From: Limnephilus marmoratus
Lineage: Eukaryota > Arthropoda > Insecta > Trichoptera > Limnephilidae
Length of the DNA: 64,000 bases
Assembly: GCA_917880885.1 (NCBI GenBank)
Contig: OU862917.1
Span: forward strand, 49,894,727 to 49,958,726
Direction: 5' to 3'
Shown here: positions 12,153 to 22,539 of the stretch, piece after piece
How positions within the stretch are numbered: position 1 is the first letter of the stretch
How the letters are laid out: each line of letters begins with the position of its first letter
Position numbers and translations under genes: made by a program
Notes under the pieces: generated by a model
Databases searched by the model: none
The model's input: the letters and a program-made list of their open reading frames with translations, nothing else
What the model was told of the DNA's origin: nothing

Positions 12153-12589
12153 AGCAACATTTAAGGAAGTCAGGGAGAAAGGGCAGGGTAGAGGAATGTT
12201 GGCAAGTACCACGAATCTCGCAAATTTCGAATCATATCCAGAAGTAGGTAATGTTTAGATTCTGGGACTTGAATTCTGAATGACTGGGCTCTCACCTGAA
12301 AGTATCACCCAGAATCAGACTGAATACATATTAAATCTACATGAATGCACAAAAACAAGTTAGCTCATTACGAGTTTCAGTGTTATTTCACGTAACAAAA
12401 TTAGTAAGTATATGTTAAAATTATTAAAACTAACAAAAAACAAACTTTCATCACATTACCCGTTACATAGGAGTATCCCCATTGACAAATTATATAAAGT
12501 ATCAGTATCTAACAATATTCTATAATCTAATTACCTTCGATCTATTATTAGCAAATTAACTTAATTATACCGTTTATGATACTCCCTAG

Positions 12590-12860
12590 GTGAGGGGTTA
12601 ACTTACGAACATCCGTGTATGACTGTGTGACAGGTGCGTATGCCGACGTGACGTCACCGTGATGGATCACGTGGTCGGTCACGTGGCTGGCTGCTTATCG
12701 GAGATTAGGTCCGCCCCGCAACACCGAGGGTTGCCACTAAACCGACCGGCCGACCCTGCCGCCGCAGCCGGGGAGGGGTGAAGGATGGTATTGGCACAGA
12801 CCCTTGGTCAGTGTCGATCTCAACAAACAGTGATTACAGCGAGCGTGTTAAGTCAATCGG
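12590..12860. promoter_or_regulatory. CpG-rich promoter-like block with CRE and two E-boxes
   Basis: Within AT-rich DNA this segment is CpG-rich. It contains a perfect TGACGTCA palindrome (CRE/ATF type) at 12649-12656 and two CACGTG E-boxes at 12668-12673 and 12680-12685, spaced 12 bp apart and so about one helical turn. An arthropod-type initiator TCAGTG occurs at 12808-12813. No coding frame follows closely on the plus strand. The nearest protein-like frame is the minus-strand exon candidate at 10745-10972. The function is inferred from motifs and base composition. Confidence 0.4.
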
Positions 12861-13002
12861 TGTCCTTAATCTGACATCAGACGAAGGACTAATGTTTGCA
12901 CGCGTTTACTAAGCTTGATTGGTTTATTTATTAAGACGATCGCTGGCGAAGGAGTTTAAAGGTCTGTACAAAATAAACTTTCTTTCGGAAATACGTGAAG
13001 GT

Positions 13003-13450
13003 ATAATTAGCAATAACAGTACAAACTAAAAGGAATGATCGAGCACTGGAAGTTTTTGAAAGAAAATTTTTGAGGCGTATCTTCGGACCGGTTTTAGAAA
13101 ATGGTTTTTGGCGCAGACGTTACAACAATGAGCTATATACTCTGTTTAAGGGTCTAAATGTCATAAAATTTATTAAACTGGGAAGACTTCGGTGGCTGTG
13201 TCATGTGGGCTGAACGACCGAGCATCAAGCGCCAAAGTCCCTGCTGAACTCAACACCGACAGGGCGAAGGAGCCTGGGAAGACCAAGATTAAGATGGAGC
13301 GACAACGTCCTCAAAGATATATCTACCTTGGAGCTTCTAAACTGGAGAGAGCTGGCACAAAACCGAGATGAGTGGAGAAAGACTCTTGAGGAGGCCAAGA
13401 CTCACTAGGGGTTGTAGAGCCAAGAGTGATGATGATGATAATTAGCAATA
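13003..13450 (+). pseudogene. RTE retrotransposon tail with 13-bp target duplication
   Basis: The body at 13016-13437 matches the RTE fragment at 3124-3836: ALEVFERKFLRRIFGPVLENGFWRR, then IKLGRLRWL, GRPRLRW and WRKTLEEAK, ending in a (GAT)n tail. A small deletion after CATGTGG shifts the frame, and several stops follow. The flanks carry a perfect 13-bp direct repeat ATAATTAGCAATA at 13003-13015 and 13438-13450, the target-site duplication. The insertion is severely 5'-truncated and non-functional. Confidence 0.9.
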
Positions 13451-13469
13451 TTTTAATGTGAGATAAGTT

Positions 13470-13506
<37 letters not shown>

Positions 13507-13507
13507 T
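13470..13507. repeat. poly(A)-(AT)n microsatellite
   Basis: About 15 A followed by an uninterrupted (AT)n run. Confidence 0.95.
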
Positions 13508-13589
13508 TTTAATGTGTTTTGTGAATACAAAATTTCAAACTCTTCGGTGTCGGGGAGGATTTTGACATCCCCAATAGTTATATTTTATG

Positions 13590-13750
13590 AGATTGAAGGG
13601 AGTGATAGGTGTAGGAGAGGTAGAGGAAGGTCGGGGAGCACCTGACTCTCAGATCTTGTTACTAAACCGCTAAAGTTATTTCAAACAATTTTCAAATTCT
13701 GAATCGCGGGCATTCATCGGGGTAATACTGACGAATCGAACACTCACGAC
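13590..13750 (-). mobile_element. tRNA-derived SINE, degraded partial copy
   Basis: On the minus strand it matches the middle of the SINE family described at 13965-14369 (CAGATCTGAATAGCCAGG and CAGTATCGCCC boxes, decayed). Head and tail are missing. Confidence 0.65.
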
Positions 13751-13767
13751 GTTTTTATGATTTTTTT

Positions 13768-14505
13768 TAAATGTGAATACCGCATGAGAGACCCAGCTGC
13801 TCCCAACCGTCTGGAACAAGTGAGACTATAGCATTCCCAATAAGGATATGTTGTGGGGCTTAAGGCAGTTGTGAGAGGGAGGATATGGGAAAGAGGAAGG
13901 TTGGGTTAGTATCTGGCTATTCAGATCTTGTTACTAAATACGGTTGAAGCTATTTATATTGTCAGCCGGTGTAGTCCAGCGGTAAGGCTCTTGACTCGCA
14001 CTACGAAGGTCGCGCGATCGAATCCCGGCGTGGCAAATAAATTTTAATTGATTAATTTGTGTTATTTCACAATTTATTCATTTAAAATAATATATAGTAT
14101 ATTTGCGGCACGTTCCAAAGTGGAAGATACTCTCAGTATCGCCCTGGTGTAAGACCACCATTCATAATTGAAACGTTTCTTGAAATGGCTTTAGCCGTGT
14201 TTGGTGACCAGATCTGAATAGCCAGGTACTTCCCCACTTTCCTCTTCCCTATATCCTTCCCCTCCCCACTACCTTCAGCTTCACAACATACCCCAATTGG
14301 GGATGCCATAGTCCCATACCCCAGACGGGAGCAGTTGGGACTCTTGTGCGATATTCATGTAAAAAAAAATATATACTAGGATGACACGGAGAGTATCTTC
14401 CACTCTAGAACGTGCGGCAAATGTATTAGATACATATAATTTTAAATGAATAAATTATGAAAAAATACAAATTAATCAAATAAAATTTACTTGCACACGC
14501 CGAAA
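13768..14505 (-). mobile_element. tRNA-derived SINE, minus copy split by a plus-strand SINE
   Basis: The tail half lies at 13768-13960. The part with the SINE central body lies at 14375-14505 and ends within the tRNA-related head (CACACGCCGAAAGG). The plus-strand copy 13965-14369 sits between, and about 40 bp of the expected sequence is missing at the junction. This gives an inverted SINE pair. Confidence 0.75.
13965..14369 (+). mobile_element. tRNA-derived SINE (family S1)
   Basis: The 5' head resembles a tRNA gene: an A-box-like TAGTCCAGCGG and a B-box-like GCGATCGAATCCC end in GGCGTGGCA. A body with AATAAATTTTAATTGATTAA, a TGCGGCACGTTCC box, CAGTATCGCCCTGGTGTAAG and a pyrimidine-rich section follows, with a poly(A) tail at 14361-14369. 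It is about 405 bp. At least five plus and several minus copies occur in the window, so this is an abundant Pol III-transcribed family. It has no coding capacity and must borrow LINE machinery. Confidence 0.9.
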
Positions 14506-15067
14506 GGCCACAAATAAATTACCTAAGTAAAATTTATTTGTGCTCGTGTTTAAAACAAAACGGATTAAAATAAAACAAAATTACGTCGGACTAAAAATTC
14601 ATAGGTCTACCGTAAGTTAATTTCCCGAAGTAAAGGCTATTTATTCGACATCAGGAAATAATATCTCGTAAAAACAGCATTAAGCATTCTTCTGAAAGAC
14701 GTTACCTTCCTTGAAAAGCATTCAGCTAAAATTTAAAGTAAAATTCAATGTACCTCTTTTTAAATACATCCATTTGAAATTTAAATCGGTTTTCTTGATT
14801 GGCAAATGAATGAATGAATAAATGAATCTTAGAAGTAGAAATTATTGAAATTGAAAATTATTGAGCGGAATCTTAGAAGTAGAAATCAACCCAATTTCCA
14901 ATATAAGATCTAGCTGAAACACTCGTTGTCGGCAGAGAGACTTGTTGTCGATGACAATTTATTCTATCAACATTTGGTGACAATCACGCACATATACGGG
15001 GAGATAAACATATTTTTCTAAAGATCTAAGAATTTAATGCACTTAACTATCAACGCCGTTTCATCTT
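14506..15067. other. AT-rich spacer
   Basis: No gene recognised. A short direct repeat (TCTTAGAAGTAGAAAT) occurs at 14828 and 14870. Confidence 0.4.
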
Positions 15068-15120
15068 AGGATTGGACAGAGAGGACGGACCGCCAAACAA
15101 CTCAGTTTTGGTACACTCCT
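15068..15120 (-). pseudogene. RTE-like LINE, extreme C-terminal tail
   Basis: The minus strand reads GTTGTTTGGCGGTCCGTCCT, coding VVWRSVLS. This matches the ends of the LINE remnants at 26767-26850 and 40150-40533. Only about 50 bp remain. Confidence 0.65.
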
Positions 15121-15256
15121 AGCATCATTTTCATTCATACATCAAACGTAATCTTCTATTATTTTCATTCACATTCAAACATACGTATCTGATTCACTTG
15201 ATCGTGCCATGTCTACCTCGTGCGTCCCCAACATCTTCTACCATTAAAGCACTTAA

Positions 15257-15681
15257 GGACCCGCAACCCGAATTTCTACCGATTTCTTACATATCTCCCT
15301 TAAACGCGGTAAGTTTTAAAGCTCTTAAAAAATAAATGTTATTCTTGAAGATAATATATAGACATTGCCCGCGCCGAAACGCAAGTTATATAAAATTCCC
15401 TCGATAGAAAAAAATCGCAAAGTATGCTCCAAAAATTATTATAAACACGTGTGTTTCAGTTATTTTACAAGTTATATGTATGAAAAAATTCACAGTGTTT
15501 CTTTAAATGCTGTTTAAGATTATTGCTCTATTTTAAACGAGTCGTGTTTGATTAAACATTTTCGCAATTTTCGCATCGATTTTGTCGCCGTAAATGTTAG
15601 CTCTAACATTCGTAACTCTCCTCAAACATTCGTAATTTCGTATCTCTCCATCTTTTTCTTTTTGAGCCCGGTTGCAGAGCC
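15257..15681. mobile_element. TTAA-flanked MITE (family P), copy 1
   Basis: A 425-bp non-coding element with imperfect TIRs (GGACCCGCAACCCG against GGCTCTGCAACCGGGC on the other end) flanked by TTAA at 15253-15256 and 15682-15685. TTAA duplications are typical of piggyBac and Kolobok elements. Close copies lie at 63433-63855 and (reversed) 60461-60875, with a diverged one at 27780-28210. Copy 60461-60875 has a documented empty site. Confidence 0.85.
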
Positions 15682-15814
15682 TTAATATACGAGATAAATG
15701 TTGGCCTTACCAACTCCGGATTTGGTTCAGTTTGCAGCTCGGTTGATTTCGTTCACTGGGTAGGAAGATTCAAACCTCAGTCAAATCAAAGTTTTTAAAG
15801 ATATGTGAAAAAAG

Positions 15815-16211
15815 TATACGCACAAGAGTCCCAACTGCTCCCAATCTCCTAGTGAGCCAGTGAGACTATGGCATCCCCAATTGGGATATGTTGCGAGGCT
15901 GATGGTAAGCGAAAGGGGATGGAAATGGAGAAGAGGTAAGTGGGGAAGTACCTGGCTTTTCAGATCGAGTCACTAATCACGGCTAAAGCCATTTCAAGCA
16001 ACGCTTCAATTCTAAATTGCGGTCTTACACCAGCGCAATACTGAGAGTATCACTCTGGAATGTGCCGCAAATGCATGTAATATCATTTTAAATGGTTAAA
16101 TTGTGAAAACACAATCAATCAAATAAAATTTAATTACGCACGCAGGGATTTCAACTCTCGACCTCCGGATAGCTAGTCGAAAGCCTTGCCCCTCGACAAC
16201 AGAGGCCGTCG
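15815..16211 (-). mobile_element. tRNA-derived SINE S1, full-length minus copy
   Basis: From the ACAAGAGTCCCAACTGCTCC tail end to the tRNA-like head (GACGGCCTCTGTTGTCGAGG read on the minus strand) near 16211. The head differs from the main S1 head, so this is a sub-family. Poly(A) is not preserved. Confidence 0.8.
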
Positions 16212-16848
16212 TAAATTATAATAAAAAAAAACTTTGTTTTCAACGGGTTCTATTTTTTAAACCTCATATAAAGGACTATTTAACTTCCATCGAGGTTAAC
16301 TACCAATAAATATTATATGAAATCTATTACCGCTTTCAGCAAATATCCTGGGTTTTGTGAATAAAGTCGGGATGTTCAATATAAGGGCCTGGCTGATAAA
16401 ACAAAGCCTTAGAATATTTAGTTGGGGGGTGTAACGATGTCATGGAATGCGGAAATTAATAGTTAATGTTAGAGAATTAATTAAGTTTTAGGAAATGATG
16501 GCACACTTTCGCCGTGCGGGCTGCGGGCGTTCAAAGCGCTGTTATATGAATTGGAAATGTAACCTGAATTCATGCTCCATTTAATGAATAATAATTTTCA
16601 CAAATTACGTGCAAGTTTATCGAGGTTTTCGTAGATTTTAACGTTACGTTAAAAACCATGTTTTTTTTCAGAATATTTTATTCTTCACTGCAAGACCCGG
16701 CCACAAGTTGCTGTGGCTAACGAAACATAACGCCACGCGATCATTCAACCTTTATAACCAACGCCATCTGTTAAATCAAATCAACACCGCCCGTTTGCCA
16801 GCTTCGCTGCCGGCTGTTCGCTGCCGCTTGGTCCGATATCTGTATAAA
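16212..16848. other. Unassigned region
   Basis: Mixed composition with a GC-richer end (16680-16840). No gene or RNA recognised. Confidence 0.4.
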
Positions 16849-17206
16849 TCTGTATAAATAAAAATAAATCGCCGAAATGTATGTACGCCCATAACTTCCG
16901 AACAACTGCACCAAATTTGAAAATTCTTTTTTGTATGTGTTCGTTATTGTCAGAACAAGGTTTGTATAAAACTAATAGAGAGCTCTGGCATTATGAAATT
17001 TGTATAAAAAAATTGCAATAGGGGCACGGCGCGGCTGTTTGAAAACTTAATGTAACGGGACTGAATGTATGGATTGCGGGAGGGGGGAGAGGTACTCGGG
17101 TAGGGGATTCGCAGAAGGGGGGGGGGGGACTGAGGAGGGGAAGGGGACGTGGATGAAACCATTTCTTTATTAAATGGCATAGCAACGCATGCCGGGTATC
17201 AGCTAG
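16849..17206 (+). mobile_element. Non-autonomous Helitron, copy 1 (358 bp)
   Basis: Starts with TC (TCTGTATAAATAAAAATAAA), ends with CTAG, and lies between A (16848) and T (17207), the Helitron insertion rule. A GGCAT/ATGCC hairpin with loop AGCAACGC lies about 10 nt before CTAG, where Helitrons carry their terminator hairpin. The middle holds a G-rich polypurine tract that creates false proline-rich frames on the minus strand. No Rep/helicase is present. Related copies: 37042-37593 and 38697-39148. Confidence 0.88.
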
Positions 17207-17414
17207 TATTATACATATATTTCAACCAATTTACACAAAACCTTGACAAAGTAAATGCATAAAAACCATCTATCGGTTATAACCGCATGAAAATCTGTTG
17301 CGTAATTTAAAAGATCTGGGCGACAGCGGGAGCGACTTCATTTTATACTATGTGAAGATTTCAGATCTTCGGTTATTTTTTCATGCGATCACCGAAGAGT
17401 GTTAGTGTCGCTTA
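17207..17414. repeat. Fragment of an older dispersed repeat
   Basis: 17212-17249 (ATATATTTCAACCAATTTAC...) is nearly identical to the reverse complement of 34195-34240, including ACAAAACCTTGACAA. The remainder is unassigned. Confidence 0.5.
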
Positions 17415-17580
17415 AGAGCTAGTAGATCTACGACATCACCAATTGAGGTGTTCTGTGAGGCTGAGGGATTGGGGAAGTAACTAGCTGATTAGATCTCATC
17501 GCCAAGCACGGTTAAAGTTCTTTCAGTCATCGTACTGAGAGTATCTACCACTCTGGACGGCGCAAATATAATATAAATGC
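17415..17580 (-). mobile_element. SINE S1, partial degraded minus copy
   Basis: Retains the CACCAATTGAGGTGTTCTGTGAGG and ACTGAGAGTATCTACCACTC boxes. The tRNA head and tail are lost. Confidence 0.65.
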
Positions 17581-17746
17581 TGCCTGTTTGACAGACTGCA
17601 GTGGTCCCAGTACTTGCAAAAGAGACCATTTGCTTGTTGTCCCCAGAAAAAAAATTTTGAATTTGAAGGTAGTTACAGCTATTTATCATCAAAACTTTGG
17701 TATGAAGTATATATTACTGTCTACTCGAATATCGATATCTTTGCAG

Positions 17747-17821
17747 TGCTTCAAGAAGCCCTGCAGCGAATGGTCGTTAATGGCACAGAACCGCACATCA
17801 TGATGGAATTTACAATGAAAG
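17747..17821 (+). CDS. Candidate internal exon, 75 bp, unrecognised protein
   Basis: A pyrimidine-rich tract ending TATCTTTGCAG precedes position 17747, and GTATTC follows 17821. Spliced in this frame the exon reads LQEALQRMVVNGTEPHIMMEF then TMK. It is 75 bp long and phase 1 at both ends, so it could be included or skipped without a shift. The composition (balanced, amphipathic, varied codons) is unlike the repeat-derived frames nearby. The family is not recognised and no flanking exons were found, so it could be one exon of a large gene whose introns hold these repeats. The donor is weak and chance is possible. Confidence 0.35.
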
Positions 17822-17959
17822 GTATTCCTACTTGTGTTTATAATTGTTTTTTATTTGAATTTTGTTTGGTTCAACGCTTCAAGTCTTTTTGTTTGGTTTT
17901 TGGAAAAACTTATACTGGTCTCATAGAAATTGCTGTATCTCCATTGCTATCATAGTGAG

Positions 17960-18778
17960 AGATATGATATAAACGGTATTAGAAAGAGACAATACCACGT
18001 ATTATATTTCAATACAAAGGTTAATCCCAAAATAAGAAAATTGTAGAGCTTTACGAAACCAAAGTTCTGATCGCAATTTGTAAAAATAAATGAAACTTTG
18101 GGATTTTTTTATTAATTATTTTTAAATGGAACGACCAAAAAGTGAAACGTTTGTAATAAAATTGTCACTTTGGTACATTTGTACAATTTATTTTGTATAC
18201 ATATTACTTATATTAGAGGCACTGCTGAAAACCAGCTGCATTATAGGAGAAATTCGGAATGTAAAGCTGAGCAGTGAGTTGAGTGAATGACCGTTTTGTC
18301 AATAGAATCATCATAATCTAAGAAAATAAGACACGTTAATATGCAACAATCTTTTGTCCAATAAATGTTATTATTATTATACATCTTAAAGTTAATTTTT
18401 CGCGTGGTCATATTGTGTTCTAGTAACTAGTGTATCATCCCGCCTACATCAAATCGAACAACAAACTTAAAGGAACATAAAAAATCATGCGAACGACCCA
18501 TTTTCCGATAAGCGAACCCCTTGTAAACCACTTGCCTGGTCTATTTTCATAGATCATGTCCTTAATGCGACCTCAAATATTGATGAAAAAACGGGCCAAG
18601 CGAACTAAAGGTCGGAGGAAGGGGAGTTGGACTTATATTGGTAAGCGAAAGCAGGCATCGGATTATTTTTTTCACGCCAGTTTTAGATCTCACGTTCGGG
18701 GCTATTTATTTTTAACGCCATTTATTCATTTAACGCTAAGAATTACGAACGAAATACTAATCATCATCAAACAGTATT
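17960..18778. other. AT-rich region, no gene recognised
   Basis: The frame at 18556-18780 is rich in Lys/Arg but has no recognisable domain. Confidence 0.45.
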
Positions 18779-19349
18779 AATAGCCTTGCGTCTGCGTGAT
18801 TGAAATTTAAAAAAAAACTTGCGTTGAGTGCATGTCTGACGCCGCACCGTACGCGCTGCGCCACATAAACATCTGTGCACGTGAAGTTTCAAATAAAGCT
18901 ACCGCTGTAATTCGGTTTCGAATTCAAGAATTCGTCAAAGGATGGTGCCACTTCCGTTAGCAGGTCGCATGAGAACGTGCCCACTTAAGTATAAGTAGTA
19001 CGATTTTGTAAATTTGAGTATCTCTCCCGATATAGAAAGCTTGACGGTGATACTTAGTTGTGAATACTAGTTTCACGTGGCTATATACTACATATAATGT
19101 CGTTTAATGTCCCGGTTACTTTGTCCCGGTGACTAGTTATCACTGGATTACAGTGAATCCGAGGAGCGGGCTATTTTTGGAACCAGTTCCTATTGGATTA
19201 AAAAAATGGTCACCAACACTCAACCAAAACACTGAACCAAAAGCCGCCCGCAGGGCCTAGCAGCAAAAAACTGCGGATCGGGTTTTTATCCGCTAGTACG
19301 ATATTATTACTGTATTGCGTATTGCCTATTTAATCATAGGAAACTGTAA
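18779..19349 (+). repeat. Direct duplication, unit 1 (about 570 bp)
   Basis: Starts AATAGCCTTGCGTC and ends after ATTGCCTATTTAATCATAGG. It shares with unit 2 the ordered boxes GAGTGCATGTCTGACGCC, GAAGTTTCAAATAAAGCTAC, GTCCCGGTTACTTTGT and GCGGGTTTTTA. Unit 1 has extra sequence around 19190-19245. Non-coding. It could be tandem LTR-like units or a plain segmental duplication. Confidence 0.85.
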
Positions 19350-19852
19350 TAATAGCCTTGCGTCAGCGTGGTTGAAATTTAAAAACCCGGCGATGAGTGC
19401 ATGTCTGACGCCACGCCGGGCCGTACGCGCTGCACCACATAAACATCTGCGTACGTGAAGTTTCAAATAAAGCTACCGTTGTAATTCGGTTCCGATTTCA
19501 AGAATTCGTCAAAGAATGGCGCCACTTCCGTTAGCAGGTCATATGCGAACGTGCACCCCCTAGGTATAAATACTACGATTTTGTAAATTTTAGCATCTCT
19601 CCCGATATGGATTAACGGTAATACTTAGTTGTGAATAATACACGTGGCTATATATTACATAATATGATGGCATTGCTTGTCCCGGTTACTTTGTTCCGGT
19701 GACTAGCTATCATTGGATCACAGTGGATCCGAGGAACGTGCTATTTTTGGAACCGATTCCTATCGGAGTTATGAAATCGCCCGCAGGGCCTAGCAGCAAA
19801 AACCTACGGAGCGGGTTTTTAACCGCTAGTACGATATTATTACTGTATTGCG

Positions 19853-20312
19853 TTAGTAGGTGGAAAATATAATAAGCAGTAATTGTTGAATGAAATTCTA
19901 GTACATATTGAATTATTTGGCGGGTAGGAGATAAGCCGACGTAGCTCAGTCGACAGAGCAGTTTACCGGAAATCAGAAGGACGCGGGTTCGAGTCCCGTC
20001 GGCGGCATTTATCTTTTCTCGGGAGATTTTTTCAATGTATATGAGTGTTTCAGGCTAATAATTATTAATGAGTCTAGATTTTCAACTGTTAGTTCGTGAT
20101 GGAATTCCATTGTATTAGAATTTGAAATTAAAACACTTTGTACTTTCTTCCACTTATTTATTTTTATCAGGACCGGTTTCATCCTATTACGAACATTTTC
20201 AGACTGGTCAAACTGGTCAGCAAAACCTGGTAAGTCCTGGTGAAAATAAATAAGTGGAAGAAAATACAAAAGGGTTTTAATTTCAAATTCTAATAATTAT
20301 TACTTATAATAA
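19853..20312. mobile_element. 460-bp insertion with 8-bp target duplication
   Basis: Flanked by GTATTGCG on both sides (19845-19852 and 20313-20320). It contains a tRNA-like sequence (19935-20007) and an inverted repeat with arms of about 65 bp (about 20117-20180 and 20225-20283). These arms are related to the palindrome at 26958-27168 through TTGAAATTAAAACAC and ACCGGTTTCATCCTATTA. A tRNA-headed SINE is less likely given the inverted repeat. An hAT-like or foldback insertion carrying a tRNA fragment is possible. Confidence 0.6.
19935..20007 (+). tRNA. Degenerate tRNA-like sequence
   Basis: A 73-nt segment has the tRNA layout: seven-base acceptor GCCGACG with CGGCGGC (one A-G mismatch), D-stem GCTC/GAGC, intact A box TAGCTCAGTCGAC, T-arm GCGGG/CCCGT and a perfect B box GGTTCGAGTCC, then a TTTT terminator 6-9 nt downstream. 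The anticodon arm does not pair and its position is ambiguous (GGA or GAA depending on register). It is therefore a pseudo-tRNA or tRNA-derived repeat head and not a working tRNA. Confidence 0.55.
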
Positions 20313-20342
20313 GTATTGCGTATTGCCTGTTTAATCATAGGA

Positions 20343-20988
20343 TCATAACGTTACAAATCATGTCAAATGGAATAAAAGGATAAAAGAGAACTTTTACTTT
20401 GGTAAAACAACATTTATAGCTGGGAACTTTCATCGTGACTCTTTAAGACCTTTATGATATAAAAGTCACGCACGAGCAGACACGAGTTTATACTCAACCA
20501 AAAGACCCAAATAATTAGACACATTAATCCAAATTTAGAGCGCAATTTTCTCCCGTCCTGCTGTGAACAGAGAACATGTTCCCGGGGGGTGGTACATGTT
20601 GTATTTCACGAGACACTAATAAAAAAACATTATTTCTTAGCGTTTAATTCGAGACGTTCCGCGGGGGCCGCTTTTCAACTGCGGGGAAATGTTAGGAAGA
20701 TAAATCTCCACAAGGAAAAGTGGAAAATTCAAAAAGAACGATGACGTACAGATGGCCTGTTTCAGAATTCAGCGAGGCCCGCGGAATCCTGAAACTGGGA
20801 GACTCGCACACTCTTCTATCAGCGTTTTCAATTTCATTGTCGGAGGAGCTGAAACCAAAAGGAACTCCCACTGAATAAATAATATATTCTACTTATTGTG
20901 CCTTTGTTACCACACAATTATTTTCCCTTTTAGCGTAAACACAAATAGGGAGATTATATTTCAATTTATTTCGGGACATTTTTTCTCG
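20343..20988. other. Unassigned region
   Basis: Moderately GC-rich around 20560-20860 but without a recognised gene. Confidence 0.4.
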
Positions 20989-20992
20989 TTAA

Positions 20993-21705
20993 GAGGGCAT
21001 TACCAGAGAAAGCCGGAAATACGTCATTTTCAAAAAAGTTTTTAGACGTATTGACTCTTTTCCACAAAAAATTATAAATGGATTTCGAAAGATTGTTCTT
21101 TTATCTAGCATAGTTATGTAATAAATTTTTAGATTTTTTTTAAATTTTTAGTATAATAAGGTTATTCCATAGGTCGTTGGCAGATTTGTTAAATTTTCAA
21201 AAAAGTTTTTGTATTATACCACACCCATTTCAAATAATGTAATCATGCAGTAAAATAAATCAATACATTATCTAGCAAAGTTATGTATTAGAATTTTAAT
21301 TTTAGTTTCAATAAAATCATTAAAAAATATGTACGTACATGTGTTTCTTGACGAAAATTGGTCCATTTGTGTATTTATTTGCGCACTTACAAACTAATAT
21401 ATTTCAGATTTTTTTAACATTCTTATTAAATTTAGACATTATTGAAAAATGATAAATACTTATAATGAAAAAATAACTACAAAAAGTACACTATATTAAT
21501 AGTTTTATCATCACGCCTTTCAGCATTTTTGGATGAAGGTATAAATTAAAGCTAATTTGGATTGAAATAAATTCGATATTGAGTTATAATTTAAAAAAGC
21601 TGGTAGGGAGAAAAATCAATCTTTTTCATTGTAACCGCCCTGCACGATCGGAAGAACAACTTTCGACGAAATGTGGATTTTCGTCCGCTGGCTGGTTAAA
21701 CGCTC
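20993..21705 (+). mobile_element. TTAA-flanked DNA element (family Q), copy 1, 713 bp
   Basis: Flanked by TTAA (20989-20992 and 21706-21709). The ends read GAGGGCATTACCAG and CTGGTTAAACGCTC, giving TIRs GAGSGTWTWACCAG. It is AT-rich and non-coding. The second copy at 26023-26709 is collinear over its full length. The TTAA target points to the piggyBac or Kolobok type. Confidence 0.88.
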
Positions 21706-21709
21706 TTAA

Positions 21710-22112
21710 ACAGAAAAATTCTTTGATTTAACTTCGAATTGCGTAAATTTATTTGCATAAGGGAAGAATGTTATTTACTTCAAATATACAAGTATGTTTT
21801 CGTTGAAGTCTTAATACTTCCTTATTATCCGTCTTACAATACTTCCTTATTACTTTTGTTGACAACTATTATTAATCTTACCTTTTCCATCGTGTTTTAC
21901 GTAAGATGAAAAAAAATAGATTTTATTTAATTTTTTTATTATCATTCAGCCTTACTTATAAAAAACACTTACCAACCGTTTAACGGTGTTTTAATAACAT
22001 ATTGAATAAATACTGTAAAAGCTCAGATTCGATTTGTTACTAATAAAAACGTCTTTAAAACTGTACTCCGAAAGAGCTGTTATGTTGCGGTTATATTACA
22101 TCTTAATTGACC
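21710..22112. other. AT-rich spacer
   Basis: Nothing recognised. Confidence 0.4.
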
Positions 22113-22539
22113 TTTTTTTACATTAGCTCAGCTCACACAGGAGGCCCTGAGGAAACAAATTCCCTCTTTCCCTTAAGAAAGGAAAGAAGATGAAGTTCTG
22201 CGAAAGAAAAAGTATGGGGGTAGGAATCTGGGGTTCAATTTGTCTAGAAGTAATGGACTCGTGAATCCATCCCTTCCACTGCGGTGCAAGGTCATGATTC
22301 GAGAGAGTCCGGCTATTGAGGTCAAAAGATTTCTGTCCACCGGTCTCTCCCTATCCGGCCTGCCACGCAGTGGGTGGGCAAACGCATCCGCTGCCGAGAC
22401 CTAGACAAACATCACCCGATGAAACCGGTCAACCCTGCTAAGTCACCAAACGTAGCGAACCACTTGGGGTGACCTATGGCAGGGTTGTTGATTATCCAAT
22501 AAATGGTTCCCTGGGCGGCAGTACCTAAATCCGCCTCCC
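22113..22539 (-). mobile_element. LINE-tailed composite element, near-complete copy
   Basis: On the minus strand: GGAGGCGG head (22539), GTACTGCCGCCCAGGGAACC, TTTGGTGACTTAGCAGGG, a CCACGCAGTGGGTGGG region, a pyrimidine-rich stretch, then a shortened LINE 3' hairpin arm (GAGGGCCTCCTGTGTGAGC-like) and poly(A) at 22113-22119. Non-coding. Confidence 0.8.

Larger units (their letters stand above)
19350..20342 (+). repeat. Direct duplication, unit 2, interrupted by a 460-bp insert
   Basis: Matches unit 1 up to GTATTGCG (19845-19852), is then interrupted, and resumes at 20313 with GTATTGCG followed by TATTGCCTGTTTAATCATAGG. Unit 1 supplies the uninterrupted sequence, so the insert limits are exact. 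Confidence 0.85.

Noticed and set aside
12018..12212. 64-codon minus-strand frame
   Set aside because: It is the translation of an 18-bp minisatellite.
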